From positions 158,622 through 222,621 of the forward strand of contig CAMYJT010000002.1 in NCBI GenBank assembly GCA_947258785.1: DNA of 64,000 nucleotides, in the 5' to 3' direction. Source of the stretch: an uncultured Gammaproteobacteria bacterium. Lineage in GTDB: Bacteria; Pseudomonadota; Gammaproteobacteria; Arenicellales; JAANXG01. Of this stretch, positions 34,707-44,312 are shown one piece after another. The translations under genes were made by a program, and so were the position numbers. The notes beneath the pieces were generated by a model. The model did no database searches. It was not told where the DNA came from and worked only from the letters and a program-made list of their open reading frames with translations. Position 1 is the stretch's first letter. Each line of letters starts with the position of its first letter.

Positions 34707-35893
34707 GCCGCCTGCCCCTGATAATAATCCATGAGGATCTTTGCCACCTCCGGGCGGGAAAACTCAGGTGGCGGGGCCACCCCCTGCCCCAACATCTCAC
34801 GGACCTTGGTGCCCGACAGCAGCACGAAATCTTCTTTGGAATGATCCGGGGCATCCCGCATCATGACGACTCTTTTCAATTTTCTGGAAAAGGCGGTGTG
34901 GTCGGCGCGGAAGACCTCGATGTCCAACGCACCCTCCGGCACCTCTTCGTCGAAGATCGTCTGCGCGTCGAACGCGCCGTAATAGTCGCCCACCCCGGCG
35001 TGGTCGCGGCCAACGATAAAGTAGTTGGCCCCCATGTTCTGGCGGAACACGGCGTGCAGGACTGCCTCTCGGGGACCCGCATAAAGCATGTCGAAACCGT
35101 AGCCGGTGATCATCACCGAGTTGGGCGGAAAGTATATCTCGACCATTTTGCGGATCGCCGCATCCCGGACCGGCGCCGGGATGTCGCCGGGTTTGAGCTG
35201 ACCGAGCAGCATGTGTATCACAACGCCATCGGCACCAACGGCCTCCATCGCCATCTTGCACAACTCCTCGTGAGCGCGGTGCATGGGATTGCGGGTCTGA
35301 AAGGCAACCGCCTTCTGCCACCCGTGCTCCTGGATTTCATTACGAATCTCCACCGCGGTGCGAAAGGTGTCGGGAAAATCGGTCTGGAAATAACTGAAGT
35401 TCAGGACTTGAGTCGGGCCTGAAACACAGTAACGACCCACCGCGTTAAACGTGGCGACACCCGGATGCTGTGGATCCTGGGTGCGAAATATCTGTTCGGT
35501 CATGAAACGCATGTCGTCCTCGCTGAATTCCTCTATGGCCTCGACATCCATCACGGCCAGCACCGGGTGACCTACGACATTCGGATCCCGCAGTGCGATG
35601 CGTTTCGCCGATTCGATCGTATCAACGCGGTCGGTGACATTAAGGATCGGCACCGGCCAGAACAATCCGGAGGTGGTGTACATACCTTCGCAGACGCTCA
35701 CGGCATCAACCCTGTTCATGTAGCCGGTTAAGGGGTTGAAATATCCCCCACCCATCATCACGGCGTTGGAGGCGGCTGCTGAACTCAATAACATCGACGG
35801 CAGTCCGCCCGCCTCGCGGCTGAGGGCGTCGTGGCGTTCCGAGTCGTACACAAACAGCGGATTCAAGGTGTCGGAGCCGTGTGGTTTGATCAT
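34703..35893 (-). CDS. sat: ATP sulfurylase, homo-oligomeric (dissimilatory) type
   Basis: A 396-residue sulfate adenylyltransferase, ATP + sulfate to APS + PPi, run in the forward direction for assimilation and in reverse by sulfur oxidisers. The active-site motif QTRNPMHRAHE is at residues 199-209, and VGRDHAGVG and MRDAPDHSKEDFVLLSGTKVR complete the nucleotide site. It belongs to the single-subunit type, not CysDN. A GGAGGA site lies nine bases before the ATG. No aprAB or dsr genes are in the window, so the metabolic direction is open. Its stop codon abuts a mobile-element end. Confidence 0.95.
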   Translation of the reverse strand: MIKPHGSDTLNPLFVYDSERHDALSREAGGLPSMLLSSAAASNAVMMGGGYFNPLTGYMNRVDAVSVCEGMYTTSGLFWPVPILNVTDRVDTIESAKRIALRDPNVVGHPVLAVMDVEAIEEFSEDDMRFMTEQIFRTQDPQHPGVATFNAVGRYCVSGPTQVLNFSYFQTDFPDTFRTAVEIRNEIQEHGWQKAVAFQTRNPMHRAHEELCKMAMEAVGADGVVIHMLLGQLKPGDIPAPVRDAAIRKMVEIYFPPNSVMITGYGFDMLYAGPREAVLHAVFRQNMGANYFIVGRDHAGVGDYYGAFDAQTIFDEEVPEGALDIEVFRADHTAFSRKLKRVVMMRDAPDHSKEDFVLLSGTKVREMLGQGVAPPPEFSRPEVAKILMDYYQGQAA

Positions 35894-36058
35894 GATGCAC
35901 TATCCTCCGTGCGCTGGTTATTAGCGATCGAGCCGTCGCATGGCGCAGCAGAAAATACCTCAAAATCCATCCATAAAACAGGGAATTAGCCACTAAAATA
36001 ACTAATTCTCGGATAAGATATTTTGGTTGCCGCACAGGCCGGGCGGCACGCTGTCGAG

Positions 36059-37135
36059 TCAAGACGCCGCTGCGGCCGATCTCAATTCACGGCGCCGGCG
36101 TACGGCCTGGGCCAAGCGTTCCAACATGACCACCGTGTCGTCCCAACCGATGCAGGCGTCGGTGATGCTCTGACCGTAGGTGAGTGCCCGCCCCGGTTCG
36201 ACATCCTGCCGGCCTTCGACCAGATGGCTCTCAATCATCGCCCCGATGATGCGGTGTTCCCCACTGGCGATCTGCTCGGCCACGTCCTCACCTACCAGCA
36301 GCTGATTCCTGGGTTGCTTGCGGCTGTTGGCGTGACTGAAGTCAATCATGATGCTGGGGGTCAGGCCGGATTTCTCCAATTCACGTCCCGCCTCTTCGAC
36401 ATGCGCATGGTCGTAATTGGGCGCCTGACCACCGCGCAGAATGATGTGGCAATCTTCGTTCCCCGAGGTGGAAAAAATCGCAGTGCGGCCCTCCTTGGTG
36501 ACAGACAGAAAATGGTGTGGCCGCATCGCTGCGCGTACCGCATCCACCGCAATCTTCAGCGTGCCATCGGTACCGTTCTTAAAACCCACTGGACAGGACA
36601 ATCCCGACGACAACTCACGATGCCCCTGACTCTCGGTCGTGCGCGCTCCGATGGCGCCCCAACTTACCAGATCGGCCACATACTGCGGTGAGATGAGATC
36701 CAGGTACTCCGTACCGGCGGGCATCCCCAATTCGTTCACCTGCAGCAGCAGTTCACGGGCCAGGCGGATGCCTTTATTGATGTGAAAACTCTCATCGAGA
36801 TCCGGATCGTTGATCAGCCCCTTCCAGCCCACCGTCGTGCGGGGCTTCTCGAAATACACGCGCATCACGATCAGCAGCTCTTCGGCCAGCACTTCTCGCA
36901 GCGCGGATAGGCGGCCGGCATAATCGCGGGCCGCTGCCACGTCGTGTATGGAGCAAGGGCCGACCACCAGCAGCAGTCGATCGTCCTCCCCATGCAGAAT
37001 ATCGTGGATCGCCCACCGAGTGGCGTATACGACCGCCGCGGTATGCTCCGTGATCGGATATTGTTCGTGAATCTGGGCCGGAGACACTAATTCCTTGGTC
37101 TCCCGGATTCTCAGGTCATCAGTTTCGTACTTCAT
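36059..37135 (-). CDS. aroG: 3-deoxy-7-phosphoheptulonate synthase, class I
   Basis: A 358-residue DAHP synthase, which condenses phosphoenolpyruvate and erythrose 4-phosphate at the entrance of the shikimate pathway. Family motifs are VGPCSIHD, YFEKPRTTVGWKGLINDP, GARTTESQGHRELSSGL, PVGFKNGTDG and the HANSRK segment (DFSHANSRKQPRNQ). It is one of the AroFGH isozymes; which amino acid inhibits it cannot be told. Confidence 0.95.
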   Translation of the reverse strand: MKYETDDLRIRETKELVSPAQIHEQYPITEHTAAVVYATRWAIHDILHGEDDRLLLVVGPCSIHDVAAARDYAGRLSALREVLAEELLIVMRVYFEKPRTTVGWKGLINDPDLDESFHINKGIRLARELLLQVNELGMPAGTEYLDLISPQYVADLVSWGAIGARTTESQGHRELSSGLSCPVGFKNGTDGTLKIAVDAVRAAMRPHHFLSVTKEGRTAIFSTSGNEDCHIILRGGQAPNYDHAHVEEAGRELEKSGLTPSIMIDFSHANSRKQPRNQLLVGEDVAEQIASGEHRIIGAMIESHLVEGRQDVEPGRALTYGQSITDACIGWDDTVVMLERLAQAVRRRRELRSAAAAS

Positions 37136-37288
37136 CGCGGGGCGTTATCCGCTATGATTAGGTAAAGTTTGTAATCTTACTGTAGAGCGTCGGACGATTC
37201 GAGCCGGTCTTGGCCGATTCCCGATCCCGCCCGAAGTTCTTCATGGATACAGCAACATTAAATCAATCCATATTTGTCGCGCGAAACC

Positions 37289-39388
37289 ATGGCAGCTACT
37301 GTCGCAAAACCCGTTTCTCCGCCGATGGACACCCAGCGGCCGGAACTGTTTATCAATCGAGAGCTCAGCCAGCTCGCTTTCAACCGCCGGGTGTTCGAAC
37401 AAGCTCAGGATCCGCATGTCCCGCTGCTCGAACGGCTTCGGTTTGCGTGCATCACCAGCTCGAATCTGGACGAGTTTTTCGAGGTGCGTGTCGCCGGTCT
37501 CAAGCAACAGGCCGAATACGGCAGCACCCAGACCGGCGCCGACGGACTGACCCCCAGCGACACCCTGCGGCGGATCAGCGACGTCACCCATACCCTGGTC
37601 CAGGATCAATACCAGTTTCTCAATGAAACATTGCTCCCAGCGCTGGCTGCCGAAAACATACGATTTCTGCGCCGCGAGGAGTGGAATTCGGCGCACAGCG
37701 AATGGCTCAAGGAGTACTTCAACGATGAACTGCTGCCGATCATTACCCCGATACGCCTGGATCCGGCCCATCCCTTTCCGCGGGTCCTCAACAAGAGCCT
37801 ACAGTTCATCGTTGCCTTAGAAGGCAAGGATGCTTTCGGCAACAAGGGCGGGATGGCCATCGTCCCCGCACCGCGCGCCCTGCCGCGCATCATTCAGCTG
37901 CCTGAGCAGATCGCTAGCGGGCCTACGGAGTTTGTGTTTCTCTCTTCCATTCTACATACCTACATCGGTGAGCTGTTTCCCGGTATGAAAGTGGCGGGCA
38001 GCTACCAGTTCCGCGTTACGCGGAATAGCGATCTGTTCGTCGACACCGAGGAAGTCGACGACCTGTTACGTGCCCTGGAGGGCGAACTGCCGTCCCGCCG
38101 CTATGGTGCTGCGGTACGCCTGGAAGTCGCCGACAACTGTCCAGCGCAATTGGCCACTTTATTACTGCGGCGCTTCGAACTCGGCGAGGAAGACCTGTAC
38201 CAGGTCAATGGACCGGTCAACCTGATACGACTCATGACCCTCCCGGACCTGGTCGAACGGCCGGAGTTGAAGTATCCCAGTTTTACCCCCGGCCTGCCGC
38301 CGCAGCTGCCGCAGGGTGTGAACATGTTCACGGCCATCGCCAACAAGGACATACTGCTGCATCATCCCTTTGAATCCTTCACACCGGTGGTGGAACTGCT
38401 GCGTCAGGCCGCCGCGGATCCACACGTACTCGCCATTAAACAGACCCTCTACCGCACCGGGCTGGATTCGATCATGCTCGAATCATTGCTGGACGCCGCC
38501 CGCGCCGGCAAAGAGGTCACGGTGGCGGTGGAGCTGCGGGCCCGGTTCGACGAAGAAACCAACATCGAGATCGCGACCAAGCTGCAGGAAACCGGGGTTC
38601 ATGTGGTGTACGGTGTGGTGGGGTACAAGACCCACGCGAAAATGCTGATGGTGGTCCGCCGTGAACAGGACAAGCTCAGACGGTATGTGCACCTCGGAAC
38701 GGGTAACTATCACGATCGCACGGCGCGGCTCTATTCCGACTACGGTCTGTTCACCTGTGACAAGAAGATCGGTCAGGACGTGCACACACTGTTCATGGAG
38801 TTGACCACCCAGACCAAGACCGCGAACTTGAACAAGTTGCTGCACTCACCGTTTACACTGCAGCCCGGACTCATCGAGCGCATAGAGCGGGAGGCCCAAC
38901 ATGCCGCACGCGGCAAACCAGCGCGGATCATCGCCAAAATGAACGGACTGGTGAGCGCGCCGGTGATCCATGCGCTGTATCAAGCGTCGCAGGCCGGTGT
39001 CCAGATTCAGCTCATTATTCGCGGTGTCTGCTGCCTGCGGCCGGGGGTGCCCGGGGTATCCGAGCATATCACTGTGCGTTCCGTTGTAGGCCGGTTTCTG
39101 GAACACACCCGGGTGTACTACTTTCACAATCTCGGCGACCCGGAGGTGATGTGCGCGAGCGCAGACTGGATGCCGCGCAATCTGGTGCAGCGGGTCGAGC
39201 AGTGTTTTCCGATCGAAGACAAGAAAATCAAACGCCGGGTTATCGCGGATCTGGAGCTGTATCTTTCGGACAACACTCAGGCCTGGGAAATGAACAGCGA
39301 CGGCCGGTACATTCGGGCCCAGCGCCGATCCAGCAAAACCAGGATCTCCGCCCAACAGACCTTGCTGGAAAAATACGCCCAGACCTGA
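37289..39388 (+). CDS. ppk: Polyphosphate kinase 1
   Basis: A 699-residue enzyme that builds inorganic polyphosphate from ATP. The autophosphorylated His is His449 in YKTHAKML, and the second His motif region lies in VHLGTGNYHDRTARLYSDYG. The N-terminal domain (LFINRELSQLAFNRRV), the PxxxFTP-type HHPFESFTPVVELLRQAA segment and the C-terminal VEQCFPIEDKKIKRRV are all present. The ATG at 37289 is preferred to the TTG at 37274. It converges with ppx, 40 bp away, placing synthesis and breakdown of polyphosphate side by side. Confidence 0.96.
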   Translation: MAATVAKPVSPPMDTQRPELFINRELSQLAFNRRVFEQAQDPHVPLLERLRFACITSSNLDEFFEVRVAGLKQQAEYGSTQTGADGLTPSDTLRRISDVTHTLVQDQYQFLNETLLPALAAENIRFLRREEWNSAHSEWLKEYFNDELLPIITPIRLDPAHPFPRVLNKSLQFIVALEGKDAFGNKGGMAIVPAPRALPRIIQLPEQIASGPTEFVFLSSILHTYIGELFPGMKVAGSYQFRVTRNSDLFVDTEEVDDLLRALEGELPSRRYGAAVRLEVADNCPAQLATLLLRRFELGEEDLYQVNGPVNLIRLMTLPDLVERPELKYPSFTPGLPPQLPQGVNMFTAIANKDILLHHPFESFTPVVELLRQAAADPHVLAIKQTLYRTGLDSIMLESLLDAARAGKEVTVAVELRARFDEETNIEIATKLQETGVHVVYGVVGYKTHAKMLMVVRREQDKLRRYVHLGTGNYHDRTARLYSDYGLFTCDKKIGQDVHTLFMELTTQTKTANLNKLLHSPFTLQPGLIERIEREAQHAARGKPARIIAKMNGLVSAPVIHALYQASQAGVQIQLIIRGVCCLRPGVPGVSEHITVRSVVGRFLEHTRVYYFHNLGDPEVMCASADWMPRNLVQRVEQCFPIEDKKIKRRVIADLELYLSDNTQAWEMNSDGRYIRAQRRSSKTRISAQQTLLEKYAQT

Positions 39389-39428
39389 TCGATGGGACCG
39401 GCAGTCGCGCTGAAGTCCACGGATCGGC

Positions 39429-40943
39429 TTACTCGAACCCCAGGCTGACTTCGGCGGATTCCAGATAGGCCTGTTCCTGTTCCAGGCCGGCCTTGGTCAA
39501 CGGGTGCCGCTCCAGCCAGCCGGGAGGAAACCGCAGGTGCAGCGCCTGTTCGCTCGGCGTCGCCGTTACCTGCAGGCTTTCGGACAACTCCCGGCCGCGG
39601 TGCAGCAGCACCGCGAGGCGCAGCAATACGCACAGCCGCAGCGCGCGCCTGCCCGCGGACTTGGGCAGATCTGCGAACTCCGGCGCGGGCAGCTTGCGGC
39701 GGTGGGTCCTCACCAGGATGGCCAGCACCGCTTGTTCGCGGCGGGAGAATCCCGACAGATCGGCGTTGGCCACCACGTAGGCTCCGTGTTTGTGGTACTG
39801 GTTGTGAGCAATCAGCAAACCGATTTCGTGCAACAACGCGGCCCAGTGGATAATTTCGCCATCCCCCTCCTCCAACTCCCACACGGCGGCCGTTTGTTGA
39901 AACAAGCTCGAGGCCGTCTCCGCCACGCACTGCGCATGTTCCTCATCCACCGCCCAGCGTTTGACGATGGATTTAACCGAGCCGCCGCGCACATCGGTGT
40001 GGGCGATACGTCCGACCAGGTCGTACAAAACCCCTTCGCGCAGCGCCTGGCTGGAGACATCGATCCGCGCAATGTCCAGCAGGTTGAAGACGCCACACAG
40101 CACTGCGAGTCCTCCCGGAAATACCGCCAGGCGGTCCTCGCCGAGTCCGAAGCTGCGCAAATCCTCGATGTGGGCGCACTGCATCACGGCTTCGCGCAAC
40201 TTTTCCAGGGCGTTGCGGGTGATGCCGCGCTTACACCAGCCCTGTCCCTGGACCGCGTCGCGGATGGCGCGAATCGTTCCGGAACAGCCGATCGCCCGGT
40301 GCCAGGCCTGGTGGCGGAACATCGCCGCCACCGGTTGAATCGCCAGTTTGGCGGCCAGCTCGGCCCGCAGAATCCGCTTCTTCTTGATTCGTCCATCGGT
40401 AAAATACAATCGGCTCAGGCTCACACAACCGACGTGCAGACTCTCTCGATGCTTTGCTTCGAACCCGGAGCCGGTGATGATTTCCGTACTGCCGCCGCCG
40501 ATATCAACCACCAGCCGGCGTTCATCGCGCGCCTCCAGACCGTGGGCGACACCCAGATAAATCAGGCGCGCCTCCTCGCGACCGGCGATGATCTCCACCG
40601 GGTGCCCCAGCGCGGCTTCGGCAGAGGCGAGAAACTCCGCCGAGTTCCGGGCCTGGCGCAAGGCGTTGGTGCCAACCGCGCGCACGCTGCCGACCGGCAA
40701 GTCCCGCAGCCGTTGGCCGAAACGTTCCAGACACTGCAGGGCACGCTGCTGGGCGTCCGGGGCCAGCCGCTTTTTCCTGTCCAGACCCGCGCCCAGACGC
40801 ACGGGTTCCCGCAGGCGGTCAATGACTGAAAGGTCGCCGTGATGCAGTTGCGCGACGATAAGATGGAAACTGTTGGATCCCAGGTCTACCGCGGCGATCG
40901 ATTGCGGTGCGTCCCCGCCAAGCGGCGTAGCTGCGGTCAACAT
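39429..40943 (-). CDS. ppx: Exopolyphosphatase (Ppx/GppA family)
   Basis: A 504-residue enzyme releasing phosphate from polyphosphate ends. The ASKHA phosphate-binding loops are AAVDLGSNSFHLIVAQ and LVVDIGGGSTEIITG, and RLGAGLD and the EEARLIYLGV motif follow the family. The C-terminal HD-like domain includes HWAALLHEIGLLIAHNQYHKHG. It is transcribed behind tlpA with a seven-base gap, and is convergent with ppk. Confidence 0.95.
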   Translation of the reverse strand: MLTAATPLGGDAPQSIAAVDLGSNSFHLIVAQLHHGDLSVIDRLREPVRLGAGLDRKKRLAPDAQQRALQCLERFGQRLRDLPVGSVRAVGTNALRQARNSAEFLASAEAALGHPVEIIAGREEARLIYLGVAHGLEARDERRLVVDIGGGSTEIITGSGFEAKHRESLHVGCVSLSRLYFTDGRIKKKRILRAELAAKLAIQPVAAMFRHQAWHRAIGCSGTIRAIRDAVQGQGWCKRGITRNALEKLREAVMQCAHIEDLRSFGLGEDRLAVFPGGLAVLCGVFNLLDIARIDVSSQALREGVLYDLVGRIAHTDVRGGSVKSIVKRWAVDEEHAQCVAETASSLFQQTAAVWELEEGDGEIIHWAALLHEIGLLIAHNQYHKHGAYVVANADLSGFSRREQAVLAILVRTHRRKLPAPEFADLPKSAGRRALRLCVLLRLAVLLHRGRELSESLQVTATPSEQALHLRFPPGWLERHPLTKAGLEQEQAYLESAEVSLGFE

Positions 40944-40950
40944 CGCCGGC

Positions 40951-41499
40951 TCATCCCAGTTCCACCAACAGCTGTCTAATCTGTTTCTCTACACTCAACG
41001 CCTGGCTATCTCCAGTATGGATTTCACCGACATAGACTCCGCGTACCCGTCCGCGCTTGTCTACGATGTAGAACGTCGGCCAGTAACGGTTGTTCATGGC
41101 CCGCCAATACGAAAGATCGTTATCGATCATTACCGGGTGTTCGAGCCCAAACTCCCTGACTTTCTCGGCAACCCGGGCGCGGTCCCGCTCATGCGGGAAT
41201 TCCGGTGTGTGCACGCCGACAACAACCAATCCTTTACTGGCAAACTGTTTCTCGATGAGCTTCAGCCACGGAAACGATTGGTAACAGTTCCAGCATCCGA
41301 AGGTCCAGAAATCGATCAATACCACCTTACCGGCGAGATCGCGCTGCACCAATGGCTCGGAGTTGATCCAATCGATGGCTTCGCTGTGGGTGAAGTCCGG
41401 CATCGTCGACGGCGCCGTCAACGGCTGCGCTCCCGCCGTCGAGCCGCCGCACAGCAACCCGATCAACAAGGCATTGAACCACCCGCTCGCACTCCTCAC
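40951..41499 (-). CDS. TlpA-like periplasmic thioredoxin-fold protein
   Basis: A 182-residue exported protein with an N-terminal signal (FNALLIGLLCGGSTAGAQ) and a redox centre CWNC within VVLIDFWTFGCWNCYQSFPW. The cis-Pro motif is WPTFYIVDK. Such proteins reduce or oxidise disulfides in the periplasm, for instance during cytochrome c maturation. It lies seven bases before ppx on the same strand; whether the two are functionally linked is unknown. Confidence 0.85.
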   Translation of the reverse strand: MRSASGWFNALLIGLLCGGSTAGAQPLTAPSTMPDFTHSEAIDWINSEPLVQRDLAGKVVLIDFWTFGCWNCYQSFPWLKLIEKQFASKGLVVVGVHTPEFPHERDRARVAEKVREFGLEHPVMIDNDLSYWRAMNNRYWPTFYIVDKRGRVRGVYVGEIHTGDSQALSVEKQIRQLLVELG

Positions 41500-41575
41500 C
41501 CCTGAACTCCCATCAACCAGACGGACACCGGTCCGCGCGCTGCAACCGTCGAATCATAGCAAACACCCATGCTAT

Positions 41576-41602
41576 CCCGCATATTGCACCAGGGCGGCGA
41601 AA
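41576..41602 (+). mobile_element. Solo terminal repeat of the interspersed element
   Basis: CCCGCATATTGCACCAGGG followed by CGGCGAAA, matching one end of the 54832 copy (GCCGCC side) in the reverse orientation, preceded by CTAT instead of CTAG. No other end is found within 300 bp. Confidence 0.6.
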
Positions 41603-41805
41603 CGAAGAGCCAACATTCGTGACGCGGTTGCGGCGCGCCCAATCCACCCCAGCGGCCCACGCGATGCGGGTGCCAGAGCTGCACTTGCCACGCGACTCCG
41701 TGGCTGCTCGCCGCCCGGCCCGCCTCGGTCCAGATGACGTGCAAGGTACCGCAAAACGGGACCAGGCGCCGCACACTGTAACAACTCGGGTACGCCACGC
41801 CGGTG
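41603..41805. other. Stretch between a mobile-element relic and a small gene
   Basis: A minus-strand frame here has protein-like composition (WTEAGRAASSHGVAWQVQLW region) and runs into the element end, but no start, ribosome site or known family was found. It may be a remnant of a gene cut by the element. Confidence 0.3.
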
Positions 41806-41991
41806 TCAGGTCAGGACCTTGAGTCGTTCATTCAAGCGCTCAATCACCTGTTCCACCAGCTCCTGCAAGGGGGGGTCTACGGCGTCGTACAGGAATTCAA
41901 GGTCGTCCAAGCGCTGGTGGACGGCAGCGGCGTCTTCCAGGTTCTCAACTTCACGCAGAAGGCTGTGCAAATACTCAATCGTCTCGCTCAC
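41806..41991 (-). CDS. Small coiled-coil protein, uncharacterised
   Basis: A 61-residue frame from a GTG at 41991 (another GTG lies at 42000). The translated protein is almost entirely heptad-patterned: VSETIEYLHSLLREVENLED, then RLDDLEFLYDAVDPPLQ, and ends in ERLNERLKVLT. The regular helix is good evidence for a real small protein; the ribosome site is weak. The frame is open further upstream, but that part does not look coding. Confidence 0.45.
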   Translation of the reverse strand: MSETIEYLHSLLREVENLEDAAAVHQRLDDLEFLYDAVDPPLQELVEQVIERLNERLKVLT

Positions 41992-42248
41992 CCGCGACAC
42001 TCCGTAGACCGACGGGGCTGGATCCGGCGCCTGGTGCGCACGCCGGAACCCCGGATTTAACTTCACGGTCCACCGCGTCGCCACGCCGGGACCACCGATT
42101 CCCCCCTCCCATCGGACACACAGGGTGTTGGCAAGGCCGGACTCCGCGCCAATAATAGCGGTGTCGGCGCCGCGCCGAGATGTCCGCCACGGCCCGCGCG
42201 AACTCACAGCAATCACTCGAAAGGAGGCTTTCGCCGATCAAAACAACC

Positions 42249-43061
42249 ATGGGTCTCCTGAGCTCCGCAATACTGACGGTCGCCGGAATTTATCTGGCGC
42301 TCGTGATTCTCATATATTTTCTGCAAGCGCGTCTGATTTATTTTCCTTTCGCGACGCTGGAGGCCAACCCGGCGCAGATCGGCCTGGCCTACGATGACGT
42401 TCAGCTCGAGACCGATGACGGGGTTCAATTACACGGCTGGTATCTGCCGGCCCCCAACGCCGCGTTCACCGTGTTATTTTTTCACGGCAACGCCGGCAAC
42501 ATCTCGCACCGCCTCGACAGCCTGCGCCTATTCCATACCCTCGGCGTTAACGTGTTGATCTTCGACTATCGCGGCTTCGGTAACAGTGGGGGGTCACCTT
42601 CCGAGTCCGGCACCTACCTGGATGCCTCCGCGGCGTGGCGGCACCTGATCGAGGTCCGGCAGCTGCGGCCGGATCAGGTCATCTTGTTCGGCCGGTCCCT
42701 CGGTGGCGCGGTGGCCAGCTGGTTGGCGGTGCGCGTCCCCGCCCGAGGACTAATACTGGAGTCAAGCTTCAGCTCACTGCCGGCGCTGGGCACCGACCAT
42801 TATCCCCTGCTCCCCGTTCGCTGGCTCTCCTGGTACCGTTACGACACCCAAAGCCGGCTGGCGTCGCTGTCGATGCCGGTCCTCATTGCACACAGCCGCG
42901 ACGATCGAATTGTGGGATTTCACCATGCCGAGGTGCTGTACGAGTCGGCACCCGCTCCGAAGACGCTGCTCGAGATGCGCGGCGGCCACAACGACGGCTT
43001 TTTGATCAGTGGCGACGGCTATGTGCATGGACTGCGTGAATTCGTGGAGTCACTCCGCTAA
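42249..43061 (+). CDS. Membrane-anchored alpha/beta hydrolase (Bem46/ABHD13-like)
   Basis: A 270-residue serine hydrolase with an N-terminal membrane helix (ILTVAGIYLALVILIYFLQA). The nucleophile elbow is FGRSLGGAVA, the oxyanion region FFHGNAGNISHR, the acid DDRIVGF and the His GGHNDGF. The family includes lipid- or ester-active hydrolases of the envelope. It heads a plus-strand run with 13 bp to the HExxH gene. Confidence 0.88.
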   Translation: MGLLSSAILTVAGIYLALVILIYFLQARLIYFPFATLEANPAQIGLAYDDVQLETDDGVQLHGWYLPAPNAAFTVLFFHGNAGNISHRLDSLRLFHTLGVNVLIFDYRGFGNSGGSPSESGTYLDASAAWRHLIEVRQLRPDQVILFGRSLGGAVASWLAVRVPARGLILESSFSSLPALGTDHYPLLPVRWLSWYRYDTQSRLASLSMPVLIAHSRDDRIVGFHHAEVLYESAPAPKTLLEMRGGHNDGFLISGDGYVHGLREFVESLR

Positions 43062-43074
43062 CATCCGCCCTGCC

Positions 43075-43602
43075 ATGGTCTTCGATTACTACTTCCGGCT
43101 CAGCCGGCGGCAGCAACAGATTTATCGTCAAAGCGATCGGGTCGAGTCCATCCACCTGCCAAGGCCGGAATTGCTGCGGAGTCCGACCAACGGCCTGACC
43201 ACCTCGCTCCGGCAAGCCAATCGCCGCACGACCCAAGACCACTGCGACCGGATCGTCAACCATATCAACCGGCAGCTGTCCGCACCTTCGGCGCGGGTCA
43301 CCGTGCTGGCCCGCCGACCGAGCCATCATTGGGGAGAACTGCACGGTCTGTACGAACCGGCACAGCAGTCACAGCGTGCACATATCACGGTGTGGATGCG
43401 CACCGCGAAACGGCGCCAGGTGGTCGCCTTTCGCACCTTTCTGCGCACCCTGCTTCACGAATTGTGTCATCACCTCGATTACGAGTACTACAAGTTTCAC
43501 GACTCCCTGCACACCGAGGGCTTTTACCGGCGCGAGTCAAGTCTGTTTGTCGCGCTCACCGAGGACCGCTCGCATCCCGAACAACAGTCACTGCAACTCT
43601 GA
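43075..43602 (+). CDS. HExxH putative metalloprotein
   Basis: A 175-residue protein with a zinc-protease-type HELCHHLDYEYY motif at residues 128-139, inside a helix, followed by HTEGFYRRES at 146, which could give the third ligand in the way of SprT-like or other HExxH...H/E proteins. No signal peptide is seen. The N-terminal half is Arg/Gln-rich and unrelated to anything I recognise. It is sandwiched with 13- and 4-base gaps between a hydrolase and a methyltransferase, so the three are probably one transcript. Confidence 0.7.
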   Translation: MVFDYYFRLSRRQQQIYRQSDRVESIHLPRPELLRSPTNGLTTSLRQANRRTTQDHCDRIVNHINRQLSAPSARVTVLARRPSHHWGELHGLYEPAQQSQRAHITVWMRTAKRRQVVAFRTFLRTLLHELCHHLDYEYYKFHDSLHTEGFYRRESSLFVALTEDRSHPEQQSLQL

Positions 43603-43606
43603 ACGC

Positions 43607-44206
43607 ATGACCATACCCGACCACATTCTCCAATTCTGGGACCAGCGGTACGCCGACAACGCCACCCCCTGGGACCGCGGCGCGGCGAGCCCGGCTCTGG
43701 AGCAGTGGCTACAACAAGGCGCGCTCTCACCGTGCCGTATATTGGTGCCAGGCTGCGGACACGGGCACGAGGTCGCAGCACTGGCCCAGCTCGGCTTTAA
43801 CGTAGTGGGCGTGGACGTCGCCCCGGCGGCGGTTGAGCGACTGACACAGCGGCTGGCGGAGGCCGCGGTCCACGCGGAGGTGGTGTGCGCCGATCTATTG
43901 TCGTGGCAGCCGGCAGCGCCGTTCGACGCCGTCTACGAACAAACCTGCCTGTGCGCCTTGGCGCCCGGCTTGTGGTCCAACTACGAGCGGCGCCTGTACC
44001 GGTGGTTGCGTTCGGACGGTCAGCTGTTTGCCCTGTTCATGCAGACCGGGCAGCCGGGGGGGCCGCCCTACCACTGCGAGATGGCGCAGATGCGCGAAGT
44101 ATTCAGCCACGACCGCTGGGCCTGGCCGGAGACCCCGGCGGTCCCCGTCGCCCACCCGGCCGGCATTCACGAATTTGCCTGCGTCCTGCGACGGCGTTCG
44201 GATTGA
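43607..44206 (+). CDS. Thiopurine S-methyltransferase-type SAM methyltransferase
   Basis: A 199-residue Rossmann-fold methyltransferase. The SAM-binding motif I is RILVPGCGHGHEVAAL, acid loop motif GVDVAPAAVERL, and motif IV YEQTCLCALAP, which are typical of TPMT/Tam-like bacterial proteins that methylate S, Se or Te compounds. The N-terminus FWDQRYADNATPWDRG is the family opening. It begins four bases after the preceding stop. Confidence 0.85.
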   Translation: MTIPDHILQFWDQRYADNATPWDRGAASPALEQWLQQGALSPCRILVPGCGHGHEVAALAQLGFNVVGVDVAPAAVERLTQRLAEAAVHAEVVCADLLSWQPAAPFDAVYEQTCLCALAPGLWSNYERRLYRWLRSDGQLFALFMQTGQPGGPPYHCEMAQMREVFSHDRWAWPETPAVPVAHPAGIHEFACVLRRRSD

Positions 44207-44312
44207 GGTCTCCAACACGGGAATTTGCGGCCCGTCAACCGGATTGCAGCTTGCACCGCAAGCGCATCTTCCTTACATTGCGCCCTTCCGTTTGTTGAGA
44301 GAGAGTAGTGCT

